64,000 bases of DNA from Verrucomicrobiales bacterium. GTDB taxonomy: Bacteria; Verrucomicrobiota; Verrucomicrobiia; Verrucomicrobiales; SLCJ01. Below, one piece after another: positions 6,769-14,708 of this stretch (its first letter is position 1; each line of letters begins with the position of its first letter). The notes beneath the pieces were generated by a model, which saw only the letters and a list, made by a program, of their open reading frames with translations, searched no databases and was not told the DNA's origin. The DNA lies in the NCBI GenBank assembly GCA_024636835.1, contig JAGXGH010000069.1:62001-126000 (forward strand), given 5' to 3'. Made by a program: the position numbers and the translations under genes.

Positions 6769-8586
6769 TCAAATAATCAACCTCACGCCGCCAAGGTCAC
6801 CGACTCGGTGCTGGAGGTGGTCGCTGGTTGGCGAGCTCATAAACATGAGGTTGGTCGGGATGTTCCACTTGTCGGAAAGTTCGGTGATCAGTTCCGGCGA
6901 GAACTCGCCTTCGACGGCGACGAATTCAATATCAATCTCCGGGTAGACCTCATCGAGGAACTTCAACTGCTCGGCGAGTTTCGGTGCGACAGCAACGTCG
7001 GGGCGGTGAACGTGAACGAACTTCACACGATTGGTGTGCTCGTTCTCACGAATATATTGCATCACTCGGTTGAGGTTCTCCACGTGGTCGCCTCTGGTAA
7101 AGTAGACCAACTGTTGAGCTCGGATGGAGTCCAAAAGTTCGTGCAGGCTGCGGTCGATCTTGTTGACCCGCTTCCACTTGACGGCCAGGCGCTTCGCGGT
7201 GTCCCGCTCATTGGACGCGACCGCCTCGCGCCGCTTTTTACTCGTGTGTTGTCGAACTTCATCAACGAAGAAAACGAGCAACTCAAGTAAGCGCTCGCGT
7301 CCGAGCATGATCGAAACAAACAACACTGTGGGAAAGAGATACTCGAGAAACACCACGACGTAGGCGCGGTTGAGACGGGCGTTACCGAGGATGGCAATCA
7401 ACACCGCAAGCAAGGCAACGATGACGGTGAGATACGTGGCACGGCTTGGACGTGGGAGCTTGGCTCGTTTCACTTTGAGCAAAAGATTGCCTATGGCGAA
7501 CAGTGCCATCACGCACAGGAATGAGAGCGTGTAGACCGCCGCCAAGGATTCCAACTCACCACGTGTAATAAGCAGCACGGAAACCGAAAGAACAAAGAAC
7601 GCGATGATGATTCGATAGGCGGCACCTCCGCGATTCTCTTTGAGCAAAAAACGCGGCAGACAGCGGTCGAGCGTCATCCTTTTTACCAGACCGGTCACGC
7701 CGACGTAGCTCGTCAGCGTTGCACCGCTGAGCACCAGCACGGCATCGACACCAATCAAGGTGGCCAACCATTTTCCGCCTGCCAGTTGACCAACATGGGC
7801 GAGCAAGGTTTCCTGATACTCGCCGCGCACGTCGGGGATCGCGACGAGAGCGAGAGCAAGAATTGCCATCCCCGGGTTGAGGACGGTGACAGCGATCCAC
7901 ATGTTGCGAAGTGTTTTCGGAAACACGCCGGGCGCCTGTTCCTCAACAAAGTTCGCGGAAGATTCGAAGCCGGAGATGCCGAGCATGGCCGCAGCGAAGC
8001 CGAAAAACAATGCAGTCATGAACCCACGGGGAGAAGGGGTTTGCAAGTTCTCCCACAACACGTCAAAGCCGACTTTAAAAACCTCCAGCCCTCCAAAAAA
8101 CAACAGTAATCCCATTGCCGTCATGTGGAAGACGAAGATCACGATCGCCAACATCGCAGACTCGGTGATGCCGATAATCGTTAGCATCATGAAGAACGCC
8201 AGCAACCCAATCGTCGCCCAGATGACATTGAAATGCGGTACGAGCAGGTGCAGGTAATGCATTGCCTCGTTGGCTGAAATCACCGCCGTCGCCATGTAGG
8301 AAAGGATCGTCAAACACGCGGCGATGGATGCGCGATACTTGCTCGTGGTATTCAACAAGGCGTTGTAAGCGCCACCATTCAGCGGCAACGCACCGACCAC
8401 CTCGGCATAAATCGATCGAAAAAGAAACAGGGTCCCGGCGACGAGCAGCAAGCACAGCGGAGCAAGCCTTCCCGCGTAGCCGATGGCCAAGGCGGAAACA
8501 TAGAGACAGGATGAGGTAATGTCGTTTCCGCAGATCGCGGTCGCCGCGAGCTGACCCAGGTGGGTCTTCGGTTTCGAACTGGACAC
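6769..8586 (-). CDS. APC-superfamily amino acid/cation permease with C-terminal Usp-like domain
   Basis: 605 residues. The N-terminal 430 or so carry about twelve hydrophobic helices, with the APC helix-1 region AICGNDITSSCLYVSALAIGYAG and the helix-2 region EVVGALPLNGGAYNALLN typical of the family. After a basic linker (KKRREAVASNE) comes a soluble domain of about 130 residues with alternating strands and helices (VKFVHVHRPDV, IDIEFVAVEGEF, NLMFMSSPTSDHL) resembling a universal-stress-protein fold. It probably imports an amino acid or related solute across the inner membrane, with the cytosolic domain sensing a nucleotide or regulating transport (inference). It is divergent from the ACP operon (102 bp between starts) and is not an obvious cluster member. 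Confidence 0.8.
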   Translation of the reverse strand: MSSSKPKTHLGQLAATAICGNDITSSCLYVSALAIGYAGRLAPLCLLLVAGTLFLFRSIYAEVVGALPLNGGAYNALLNTTSKYRASIAACLTILSYMATAVISANEAMHYLHLLVPHFNVIWATIGLLAFFMMLTIIGITESAMLAIVIFVFHMTAMGLLLFFGGLEVFKVGFDVLWENLQTPSPRGFMTALFFGFAAAMLGISGFESSANFVEEQAPGVFPKTLRNMWIAVTVLNPGMAILALALVAIPDVRGEYQETLLAHVGQLAGGKWLATLIGVDAVLVLSGATLTSYVGVTGLVKRMTLDRCLPRFLLKENRGGAAYRIIIAFFVLSVSVLLITRGELESLAAVYTLSFLCVMALFAIGNLLLKVKRAKLPRPSRATYLTVIVALLAVLIAILGNARLNRAYVVVFLEYLFPTVLFVSIMLGRERLLELLVFFVDEVRQHTSKKRREAVASNERDTAKRLAVKWKRVNKIDRSLHELLDSIRAQQLVYFTRGDHVENLNRVMQYIRENEHTNRVKFVHVHRPDVAVAPKLAEQLKFLDEVYPEIDIEFVAVEGEFSPELITELSDKWNIPTNLMFMSSPTSDHLQHRVGDLGGVRLII

Positions 8587-8647
8587 AATGAGTATTCAGC
8601 ATCACACGCCAGCTTGAGTCAATGGATAATCACGGGGTCATTTCTCC

Positions 8648-8682
8648 TATTGACCATTGGCCAATGACGATTGACCATAGCA
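8648..8682 (+). repeat. Pyrimidine-oriented heptamer array upstream of the ACP gene
   Basis: Five units beginning TATTGAC (8648) and CATTGGC (8655), each ending in GAC or GC, finish at 8682, six bases before the ACP ATG. Their reverse complement (GTCAATC-type) is the same unit family as the arrays at 1803 and 3224. Confidence 0.75.
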
Positions 8683-8688
8683 TCGCCC

Positions 8689-8952
8689 ATGTCCGACCTT
8701 CACCAACGTATTAAAGCCGTCATGATTGAGGAGCTTATGCTCCAGGAATCACCCGAGGATATCGAGAATGCTGCACCGCTATTCGGTCCGGACGGTCTGG
8801 GGCTGGATTCGGTGGATGCCTTGCAGCTTGCGGTGGCGATGGACAAACATTTCGGACTAAAGATGGCAGATGCGGAACAGGCCAAGGAGTTCATGGTGAG
8901 CGTGGACACCCTCGCCAAAGCCATCGAAGAGCATGGCAAATCCTCCGATTAA
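8689..8952 (+). CDS. Acyl carrier protein (phosphopantetheine-binding)
   Basis: 87 residues when started at the ATG at 8689; a TTG at 8671 lies inside a repeat array and is rejected. The motif GLDSVDALQLAVA places the 4-prime-phosphopantetheine attachment site at Ser41, preceded by LFGPDGLG as in the carrier proteins of aryl-polyene and related type II systems. Helices II and III are intact. It would carry the growing chain made by the KS/KS-beta/FabG set upstream. It is the first gene of a six-gene run (to 14496) with overlaps: its stop lies 20 bp inside the next gene. Housekeeping AcpP is unlikely, as this copy is not beside fabF/fabD and its serine-flanking sequence differs from the usual DSLD. 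Confidence 0.9.
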   Translation: MSDLHQRIKAVMIEELMLQESPEDIENAAPLFGPDGLGLDSVDALQLAVAMDKHFGLKMADAEQAKEFMVSVDTLAKAIEEHGKSSD

Positions 8953-10015
8953 TTCCAGCGACTCTTCAAGCGAAGAGGATACAGCTTTGCCGGAAGTGTT
9001 GCCCGTAACGCGAGGAAGCTCCCGCGCCAAGGCAATCGTGTTTTTCGTCGTCAAGGCGGCGATCACGGTGGCGCTGTTGTCGTGGCTCTTCGGACGAAGC
9101 GAACAACTCAACGCGGAGAACAATCCGTTCCTAAGACCCGGCGACCTGGCGCTGCCGTGGATCGCGGCGGGCGTTGGATTTTGCGGGCTTTATCTGATTC
9201 TCTGGACATTTCGTTGGATGATTTTCCTCCACCTGCTGGATCTGAATATCGGATTTCGACGGGCATTTCAGCTCACTGTGGTGGGGCACTTTTTATCGAT
9301 GGCTTCCTTCGGCGGACTGGCTGCGGATGGCTTGAAAGCGCTCTACTTAATCCGCCGATTTCCTGACAAAAAAGGCAAGGTCGCCATCGCCATTTTCGCC
9401 GACCATTTAAGCGGACTGGCTGCGGTCGGCATCGCATTCGCTCTGCTTACCTGGACAAGGGTGGACGACATCACCGGCGGCGATAGCCCGGTAAGCGTGT
9501 GGTCACTCTATGTGGCGTCCGGACTATGGGTGCTGACGATGCTCGGCTTGGTGCTCACCGTCGGCATGGCTCACCCGACGATCATGTCGCGCTACGGATC
9601 CAAGCTTGGGTTTCTCAAACGGAATGAGGCCTTACGAAACTTCGTCAGCGCGTGGGACGTATTTCGTCGCCAATGGCGGTCGGCGCTATTGGCGTGCGGC
9701 GTGGGATTTCCGATGCTGCTCAGTTACTACCTGATCTTTTTCGCAGCTGCCCGTGCGGCAAACGTCGATGTATCTGCGATCGATCTATTGGGAGCGATGC
9801 CGGTGGTCGATACCCTCACCGCGCTACCGGTAACGGTCGCCGGACTCGGATTACGGGAGACTTTGATGGAATCGTTACTCGGCGCATTGGCTGGTGTATC
9901 CTTTGAAGACTCTGTGCGATTATCCCTCACCGGATTTGGCATTCTCGTCATCTGGGGGGTGCTCGGTGCCACCGCTTTCCCATTCCTTCGACTGAAAAAG
10001 AAAACCGATTCATGA
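8933..10015 (+). CDS. Flippase-like integral membrane protein (lysylphosphatidylglycerol-synthase TM-domain family)
   Basis: 360 residues with about eight membrane helices. The block GGLAADGLKALYLIRR, followed by a DHLSGLAAVG segment, is typical of the LPG_synthase_TM / UPF0104 membrane domain, here without the soluble MprF synthetase part. Proteins of this type are linked to lipid translocation or glycolipid assembly. The ATG at 8933 overlaps the ACP stop by 20 bp and the gene's own TGA overlaps the next ATG (ATGA), so translation is likely coupled. Inference: it moves or helps assemble the lipid-linked product of the ACP-dependent pathway at the inner membrane. The first 30 or so residues are polar and poorly conserved, so a later start is possible. 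Confidence 0.8.
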   Translation: MANPPINSSDSSSEEDTALPEVLPVTRGSSRAKAIVFFVVKAAITVALLSWLFGRSEQLNAENNPFLRPGDLALPWIAAGVGFCGLYLILWTFRWMIFLHLLDLNIGFRRAFQLTVVGHFLSMASFGGLAADGLKALYLIRRFPDKKGKVAIAIFADHLSGLAAVGIAFALLTWTRVDDITGGDSPVSVWSLYVASGLWVLTMLGLVLTVGMAHPTIMSRYGSKLGFLKRNEALRNFVSAWDVFRRQWRSALLACGVGFPMLLSYYLIFFAAARAANVDVSAIDLLGAMPVVDTLTALPVTVAGLGLRETLMESLLGALAGVSFEDSVRLSLTGFGILVIWGVLGATAFPFLRLKKKTDS

Positions 10016-10926
10016 CCTCTGCGCCAACAACGAATGAACCAATAGAGAGCATCGCCTCTCTGGGAAGAATTGCGCTGACGATGCAATCTTCGTTTCTTGG
10101 GTTTTTCGCTCACGCTGGGTTTTTGAATGCTCTCGTCGACAGTGGCGTGCGGCCAGCAAAGATCGCCGGCGCGTCATCGGGGTCGCTGGTGGCCGCGGCG
10201 TATGCCTGCGGTTTGGAAGGCGATGCGTTGCGCGAGTTCATCCTCAACCGCAAACTCCAACGTGCATTCCGCGAGTGGCAAATCCCACTACGCGGTCCAG
10301 CGGTTTTCGGTGCGTATTTCGGTCACGGGCTCATTAATGGACATCGCGCTATCCGCTACCTGCGCGATACCCTGCCAACAGATCGCATCGAATCCACACC
10401 GAACGCTGAACTCAGTATCGGGGTGACCAACCTCACGCGCGGAGAGCGACAAGTGAAAACCCATGGTGAAGTCGCTCCCTTCGTCATCGCCTCGTGTGCA
10501 GTGACCCCGGTAATACGCTCACAAGAAATCGATGGTGAATTCTACGTCGATGGTGGATTCACCGACGACGAACCTCATGCACAATGGATCAACGACCCCG
10601 AAGTGGACACGATCATCATCCACCGGATTCGTTTCGAAGGCGGCAGCGCCCCAGCGCTCACCAAGCGCACGAACTTCCTCTCGTGCTGGGCGGCTGTGCA
10701 TCAGATCGTTGCCGATGAGATGAACGAACTGCGGATCGAAAAGGCCAAAGCGGCGGGGAAGAAATTGATCATTCATGAAACGATCACGCCACGCCCGAAG
10801 TTAATCGCCACGAGGAAACGCGCAGCATCGAATTACCAAAACGCATACGACCATTGCCTCGCCACACTGCCTATCGCAGAACTTGGAGAGCTTGATCCTC
10901 GGATTGCATCGAAGCCAAAAATCTGA
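10012..10926 (+). CDS. Patatin-like phospholipase/acyl hydrolase
   Basis: 304 residues of the patatin fold. The nucleophile elbow GASSG (residues 53-57) gives Ser55 and the DGG motif gives Asp180, together the Ser-Asp dyad. The glycine-rich oxyanion region is altered: the usual GGGxRG is replaced by LTMQSSFLGFFAHAGFL. No signal peptide, so cytoplasmic or membrane-peripheral. It starts by ATGA overlap with the upstream gene and is followed after 16 bp by a FAD enzyme. Inference: it releases or transfers the acyl product, or trims the lipid it is attached to. The altered oxyanion loop could mean acyltransferase rather than hydrolase behaviour. Confidence 0.85.
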   Translation: MTSAPTTNEPIESIASLGRIALTMQSSFLGFFAHAGFLNALVDSGVRPAKIAGASSGSLVAAAYACGLEGDALREFILNRKLQRAFREWQIPLRGPAVFGAYFGHGLINGHRAIRYLRDTLPTDRIESTPNAELSIGVTNLTRGERQVKTHGEVAPFVIASCAVTPVIRSQEIDGEFYVDGGFTDDEPHAQWINDPEVDTIIIHRIRFEGGSAPALTKRTNFLSCWAAVHQIVADEMNELRIEKAKAAGKKLIIHETITPRPKLIATRKRAASNYQNAYDHCLATLPIAELGELDPRIASKPKI

Positions 10927-10942
10927 TTACCTATTCGTCGTT

Positions 10943-12250
10943 ATGGTCCGCCAAATTCTGCCTACTCAGAACAACGCACCGGTTCTCGTGATCGGTGGCG
11001 GCCCGGCTGGTTGTACAATGGCCATCTTACTCGCCGAGAGCGGGCGTGAATGCATCGTCATCGAAGACGGTAACACGCCCGAAATGATTGTCGGTGAATC
11101 GCTGATCCCAGCGGTCGTCCCCATCCTCAAACGCCTCGGTGTGACCGACACTATAGACAAAGTGTGCAACCGCAAACCCGGCGTCACTTTCCTTCACGAC
11201 GAACTCGAGCCAGTCGAATTCCGCTTCCCAATCAACCGCAACGGTGTGCCAAATTTTTCCTGGAACGCACCGCGCCCAAGCTTCGACAAGGTGTTGCGCG
11301 ACCGCGCCGTCGAAGTCGGCGCGCGCTTTGTGCTGCAACGTGCAGGATTAGAAAAGGGCATTGTCGGCGGCAAAGAACTAGCGCTCGATGAAGAGACGCT
11401 GGTCGCCGCCGGGCTCAAGGAGCAACCTTCTTTCATCATCGACGCCACTGGACGCGTGCGGATTGCCGCGAAAACTCTGGGCATCGAAGCATCACGAGGA
11501 ACTCGCACGGACATCAGTCACTTTGCACATTTCACCGGCGGCATGCGCCCCGATCCCGCGGGAACTGTCGTCATCATCCGACTCGCCGGTGGCGGTTGGG
11601 CGTGGGTGATTCCGCTTCCCGACCGCGTGTCCATCGGCATCGTCGTTGGAAAAGAAATCGCCAAATCTCTCGGTGCCACCGCTGAAGAACGCTTGGCCAA
11701 TGTGATGGCGAACGAACCGCTACTACAGCCCTACGCGAGCGGTGCAAAATGCATCAGCAAGACGGCGACTTATTCCAACTACCAACTCACCTCGACGCGC
11801 GGACATGGTGCAGGTTGGGCATCCATTGGCGACGCCTATGGCTTCGTCGACCCGATGCTGTCGTCCGGACTTTTCATGGGACTGGAGTCAGCTCGTAGTC
11901 TGTTTGATGCGACATTCGGAGCCGGACTTTCCCCCGACGACGCACGACGTTGGTCGAAAGCCGCCGACGGGCATTACCGCGACATGGGGCGGTGGTTCCG
12001 CAGTTGGGAAGAGCTCATCTCCTATTTCTACAACGGTGATCTATTTCGCCTCTGCCTCGCCGGTGGTGAGGCCACGCAAAAATACAACAACCCAGTCTCT
12101 CGATTTATGGAGATGCAAACTAGCCGCCGAATCTCCGGCATGGCATCTGGAGCCACCACCCGATCGCCCATTAATCGCAACTTCTTGCGCTTCGTCATTC
12201 GTAATCTGACGTGGGGCGCCCGCCCGGCTGATGAGCTGAAAATCCGTTAA
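10943..12250 (+). CDS. FAD-dependent oxidoreductase, tryptophan-halogenase/geranylgeranyl-reductase superfamily
   Basis: 435 residues from the ATG at 10943; an earlier in-frame start at 10883 overlaps the patatin gene and adds residues that do not fit the family. The FAD-binding motif VIGGGPAGCTMA is at residues 17-28, followed by GESLIP (51-56). WAWVIP at residues 219-224 matches the WxWxIP motif of flavin-dependent halogenases, and GDAYGFVDPMLSSG is the second FAD-contacting motif. Cytoplasmic. Inference: it oxidises, reduces or halogenates the ACP-bound or free product. A true halogenase also needs an active-site Lys, which I cannot place with confidence. It lies one base before the next, related FAD enzyme. 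Confidence 0.85.
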   Translation: MVRQILPTQNNAPVLVIGGGPAGCTMAILLAESGRECIVIEDGNTPEMIVGESLIPAVVPILKRLGVTDTIDKVCNRKPGVTFLHDELEPVEFRFPINRNGVPNFSWNAPRPSFDKVLRDRAVEVGARFVLQRAGLEKGIVGGKELALDEETLVAAGLKEQPSFIIDATGRVRIAAKTLGIEASRGTRTDISHFAHFTGGMRPDPAGTVVIIRLAGGGWAWVIPLPDRVSIGIVVGKEIAKSLGATAEERLANVMANEPLLQPYASGAKCISKTATYSNYQLTSTRGHGAGWASIGDAYGFVDPMLSSGLFMGLESARSLFDATFGAGLSPDDARRWSKAADGHYRDMGRWFRSWEELISYFYNGDLFRLCLAGGEATQKYNNPVSRFMEMQTSRRISGMASGATTRSPINRNFLRFVIRNLTWGARPADELKIR

Positions 12251-12251
12251 C

Positions 12252-13844
12252 ATGATCGCCCCGATTTCTCCTGAAAATTCCACCGACAACACCGACTACG
12301 ACATCGTAGTGATCGGCGGATCATTCTCTGGATCAAGCCTCGCATGGCTGGTCAAGCGCGACTACCCGAACGCGAAAGTGTTAATCATCGAGCGAGCGGA
12401 AGAGTTCGACCGCAAGGTGGGCGAAAGCACCTCTGAAGTCGCCGGATGTTTTCTCACCAATGTGCTCAGACTTGGACCGCACCTCGCCCGACGCCACGTA
12501 GCGAAACATGGACTTCACCTGTGGTTCAACGACGACAAAAACGAGTGCCCGTCGCGGTGCACTGAGATCGGGCCGGACTATCAGGTCAGGCTTCCTACCT
12601 ACCAAGTCAGCCGCAACATCCTCGATCAGCATTTGCTCGAACGTTCGGAGAATCTCGGATGTGAGTTGGTTCGCCCGGCCACGGTGAAGTCCATCGAACT
12701 GAGTGAAACCGACGCTCCTCATTCGGTAAAGTTTAAGGACGAAGAAGGCAACGAGCGCGAAGTGACCGGCAAATGGTTGGTCGATGCTTCGGGACGCGCC
12801 GCAGTGATTGCTCGCAAGCGAGGGACGCACAAACGCCTCGAGGATCACCCGGTGAATTCGATGTGGGCGCGGTTTAAGAACGTCCGCGATTTTGATTCCA
12901 TCGAAATGGATACTGAAGTCCCAGGGCTTTGCACAATGGGTCGCGCGCCGAGGTTCAACAGCACCAACCACCTCGTTGGATTCGGTTGGTGGTGTTGGTT
13001 GATCCCCTTGGAGAATGGAGAACTCAGCGCCGGTTTGACATGGGATCCACGCTTGTTCACTCCTGACAAAGAAGGCAAAATCGGCGAGCGATTGAAGCGC
13101 CATTTGGTGCAGCACCCTATTGGCAAGGCCTTGTTCGAAAACGCCGAAGCGCTCGACCACGACAGCCGCATCTATTCCCATCTCCCCTACTACTCGACAG
13201 AAACCGCGGGCAACCGTTGGATCTGCATTGGCGATGCCGCCGGGTTCATGGATCCCCTCTACAGCCAAGGGCTCGACTACTGCGCCCACTCCACCTTTAT
13301 CGCCTCGAAAATCATTCGTGGTGACCTCGGTGGCGATTGTCCCAAAATGGCACTGAAGGAATACAACCGTCAGTTCATCGAGAGCTATTTCCGTTGGTTC
13401 AACGCAATCTATCGCGACAAATACACCTACCTCGGCGATGCGGATTTAATGTATGCCGCGTTCTTACTCGATCTCGGAACCTACTTCGTCGGGCCAGTGA
13501 GATTGGTTTACGAGAAGCCCGAAGAGGAGTTCGCCCACATGCCCTACTACGGAACAGGTGGAAAGATTTTCGCCAAGTTCATGGCCTTGTATAACCGCAG
13601 GCTGTCCAAGATTGCACTGAAAAGGAAAGCCGCAGGCTGCTACGGCCGACACAACCTCGACATGAGCAAACTCGTCACCGAAGGGTTCTCGCCAACACTT
13701 GGGTCATTCAAGCAAATCTGGCGCGGCACACGGATGTGGCTGCGTGCCGAAATCCACGCGCTACGCTTGCCAAAACCTCAAAAACAAGCTGCGATGATGG
13801 AACCGGAAACGTCTCGTTCTAAAACCGAAGCGGCTACCATCTAA
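12252..13844 (+). CDS. FAD-dependent oxidoreductase, flavin-dependent halogenase-like
   Basis: 530 residues, close to the roughly 510-540 of tryptophan halogenases. It has a Rossmann motif with Ser and Phe substitutions (VIGGSFSGSSLA, residues 20-31), RKVGESTSEV (55-64), and WCWLIP at 247-252 matching WxWxIP. GDAAGFMDPLYSQGLDYC is the second FAD motif. It begins one base after the previous stop (TAAcATG) and ends 4 bp before the next gene, so it is firmly in the operon. The WxWxIP motif blocks monooxygenation in known halogenases, which favours halogenation over hydroxylation, but this is inference. It is diverged in sequence from the preceding FAD enzyme, so the two probably do different steps. 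Confidence 0.85.
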   Translation: MIAPISPENSTDNTDYDIVVIGGSFSGSSLAWLVKRDYPNAKVLIIERAEEFDRKVGESTSEVAGCFLTNVLRLGPHLARRHVAKHGLHLWFNDDKNECPSRCTEIGPDYQVRLPTYQVSRNILDQHLLERSENLGCELVRPATVKSIELSETDAPHSVKFKDEEGNEREVTGKWLVDASGRAAVIARKRGTHKRLEDHPVNSMWARFKNVRDFDSIEMDTEVPGLCTMGRAPRFNSTNHLVGFGWWCWLIPLENGELSAGLTWDPRLFTPDKEGKIGERLKRHLVQHPIGKALFENAEALDHDSRIYSHLPYYSTETAGNRWICIGDAAGFMDPLYSQGLDYCAHSTFIASKIIRGDLGGDCPKMALKEYNRQFIESYFRWFNAIYRDKYTYLGDADLMYAAFLLDLGTYFVGPVRLVYEKPEEEFAHMPYYGTGGKIFAKFMALYNRRLSKIALKRKAAGCYGRHNLDMSKLVTEGFSPTLGSFKQIWRGTRMWLRAEIHALRLPKPQKQAAMMEPETSRSKTEAATI

Positions 13845-13848
13845 CCCC

Positions 13849-14496
13849 ATGCTCATGCACCTCAGATCCTCTCTCCTAGCCCTCGCTCTCGCCAGCGCTT
13901 CTGCCTTAGCCGGTGATTCTTCCGATTCCACAAAGACACCCCTCACTATCATGCCACCGGTCTATGACCAATGGGAATGGGGTGTTGAATCCGGTTACCT
14001 CTGGCAGATAGGCAGCAACACGTCCATCGATTACGAACTCGCTACCGCTGTGTTTTCCGTGCGCAGTCCTGTAGCCATCACCATGCTCGAACAGAACAAC
14101 GGTAACGCACTCATCGTGCGTAACCGCGCATCGATCATCGCGGACTACGTCGTCGAAGGACCAGAGGACTACATCATCACGTTGAACGGATCACCGAGCA
14201 TCGAATACTGGTTCGCCGACGACAAGCTCGCGTTCTACTTCTCGCCCGGCGGAGGTATTGGCCTCTCGAACAGCAAAGGCGTCAGCGAACAAGGCGGCGC
14301 AGGAATCGAAGGCGGCCAAGGCCAGGATTTTCTTCTCAATTGGTTCGTCCAAAGCGGATTTCGCTATCAACTCGACAGCGACACCGCCCTAACCGTCGGC
14401 GCCATGTTCCAACACGTCTCCAACGGCGGACAAACCGACATCAACCCAGGCATCGACGCCATCGGCTTCACCCTAGGCTTCGTCAAAACGTTTTGA
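13849..14496 (+). CDS. PagL-like acyloxyacyl hydrolase (lipid A deacylase family), outer membrane
   Basis: 215 residues. A signal peptide (HLRSSLLALALASASALAG) is followed by an about 190-residue region with alternating beta-strands, as in 8-stranded barrels. The motif MFQHVSNGGQ near residues 187-196 carries the His-Ser pair of the PagL catalytic site, and the protein ends in VKTF with a terminal Phe, a usual outer-membrane-barrel signal. PagL removes the 3-O-acyl chain of lipid A; here the substrate could instead be the acylated product of this cluster. It is the last gene of the ACP operon, 4 bp after the FAD enzyme. ATGs at 13849 and 13855 are both possible starts. Confidence 0.8.
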   Translation: MLMHLRSSLLALALASASALAGDSSDSTKTPLTIMPPVYDQWEWGVESGYLWQIGSNTSIDYELATAVFSVRSPVAITMLEQNNGNALIVRNRASIIADYVVEGPEDYIITLNGSPSIEYWFADDKLAFYFSPGGGIGLSNSKGVSEQGGAGIEGGQGQDFLLNWFVQSGFRYQLDSDTALTVGAMFQHVSNGGQTDINPGIDAIGFTLGFVKTF

Positions 14497-14538
14497 GTGG
14501 TGATTAAGGGAATAGAAATTAGTGATTAGTGATTAGAC
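14497..14538 (+). repeat. Heptamer array after the PagL-like gene
   Basis: 7-bp periodicity begins right after the TGA stop (14494-14496). The best units are ATTAGTG at 14518 and 14525 and ATTAGAC at 14532; the first three units are degenerate. Purine-rich on the coding strand. Confidence 0.65.
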
Positions 14539-14581
14539 GGTGTCGCGAGCACCTTACCTAAACGCAAGTCCTAGCACCTAA

Positions 14582-14613
14582 AACCTAACAACCTAACAAC
14601 CTAACAACCTAAA
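14582..14613. repeat. Octamer tandem repeat
   Basis: Four units of AACCTAAC (the last ending AAA), period 8 bp. Flanked by two copies of AAGTCCTAGCACC (near 14566 and 14645). Sits between the PagL-like gene and deoC. Confidence 0.75.
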
Positions 14614-14675
14614 ACTCCTCGTCGCAAACACCTAACCGATCCACAAGTCCTAGCACCGCCCGCCACACACCCTTC

Positions 14676-14703
14676 CTACTTGCTACAAGCTACCTGCTAC
14701 TCA
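14676..14703 (+). repeat. Pyrimidine heptamer array before deoC
   Basis: Four units, CTACTTG (14676), CTACAAG (14683), CTACCTG (14690) and CTACTCA (14697), end five bases before the deoC ATG. The A-run AAAAAAATG follows; there is no Shine-Dalgarno. Confidence 0.85.
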
Positions 14704-14708
14704 AAAAA

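Noticed and set aside
6808-7290. 160-codon plus-strand frame
   Set aside because: Antisense to the C-terminal domain of the APC permease, which has a clear fold; no ribosome-binding site or motif.
14582-14613. Possible CRISPR-like array
   Set aside because: The 8-bp units are contiguous with no spacers; it is a simple tandem repeat.
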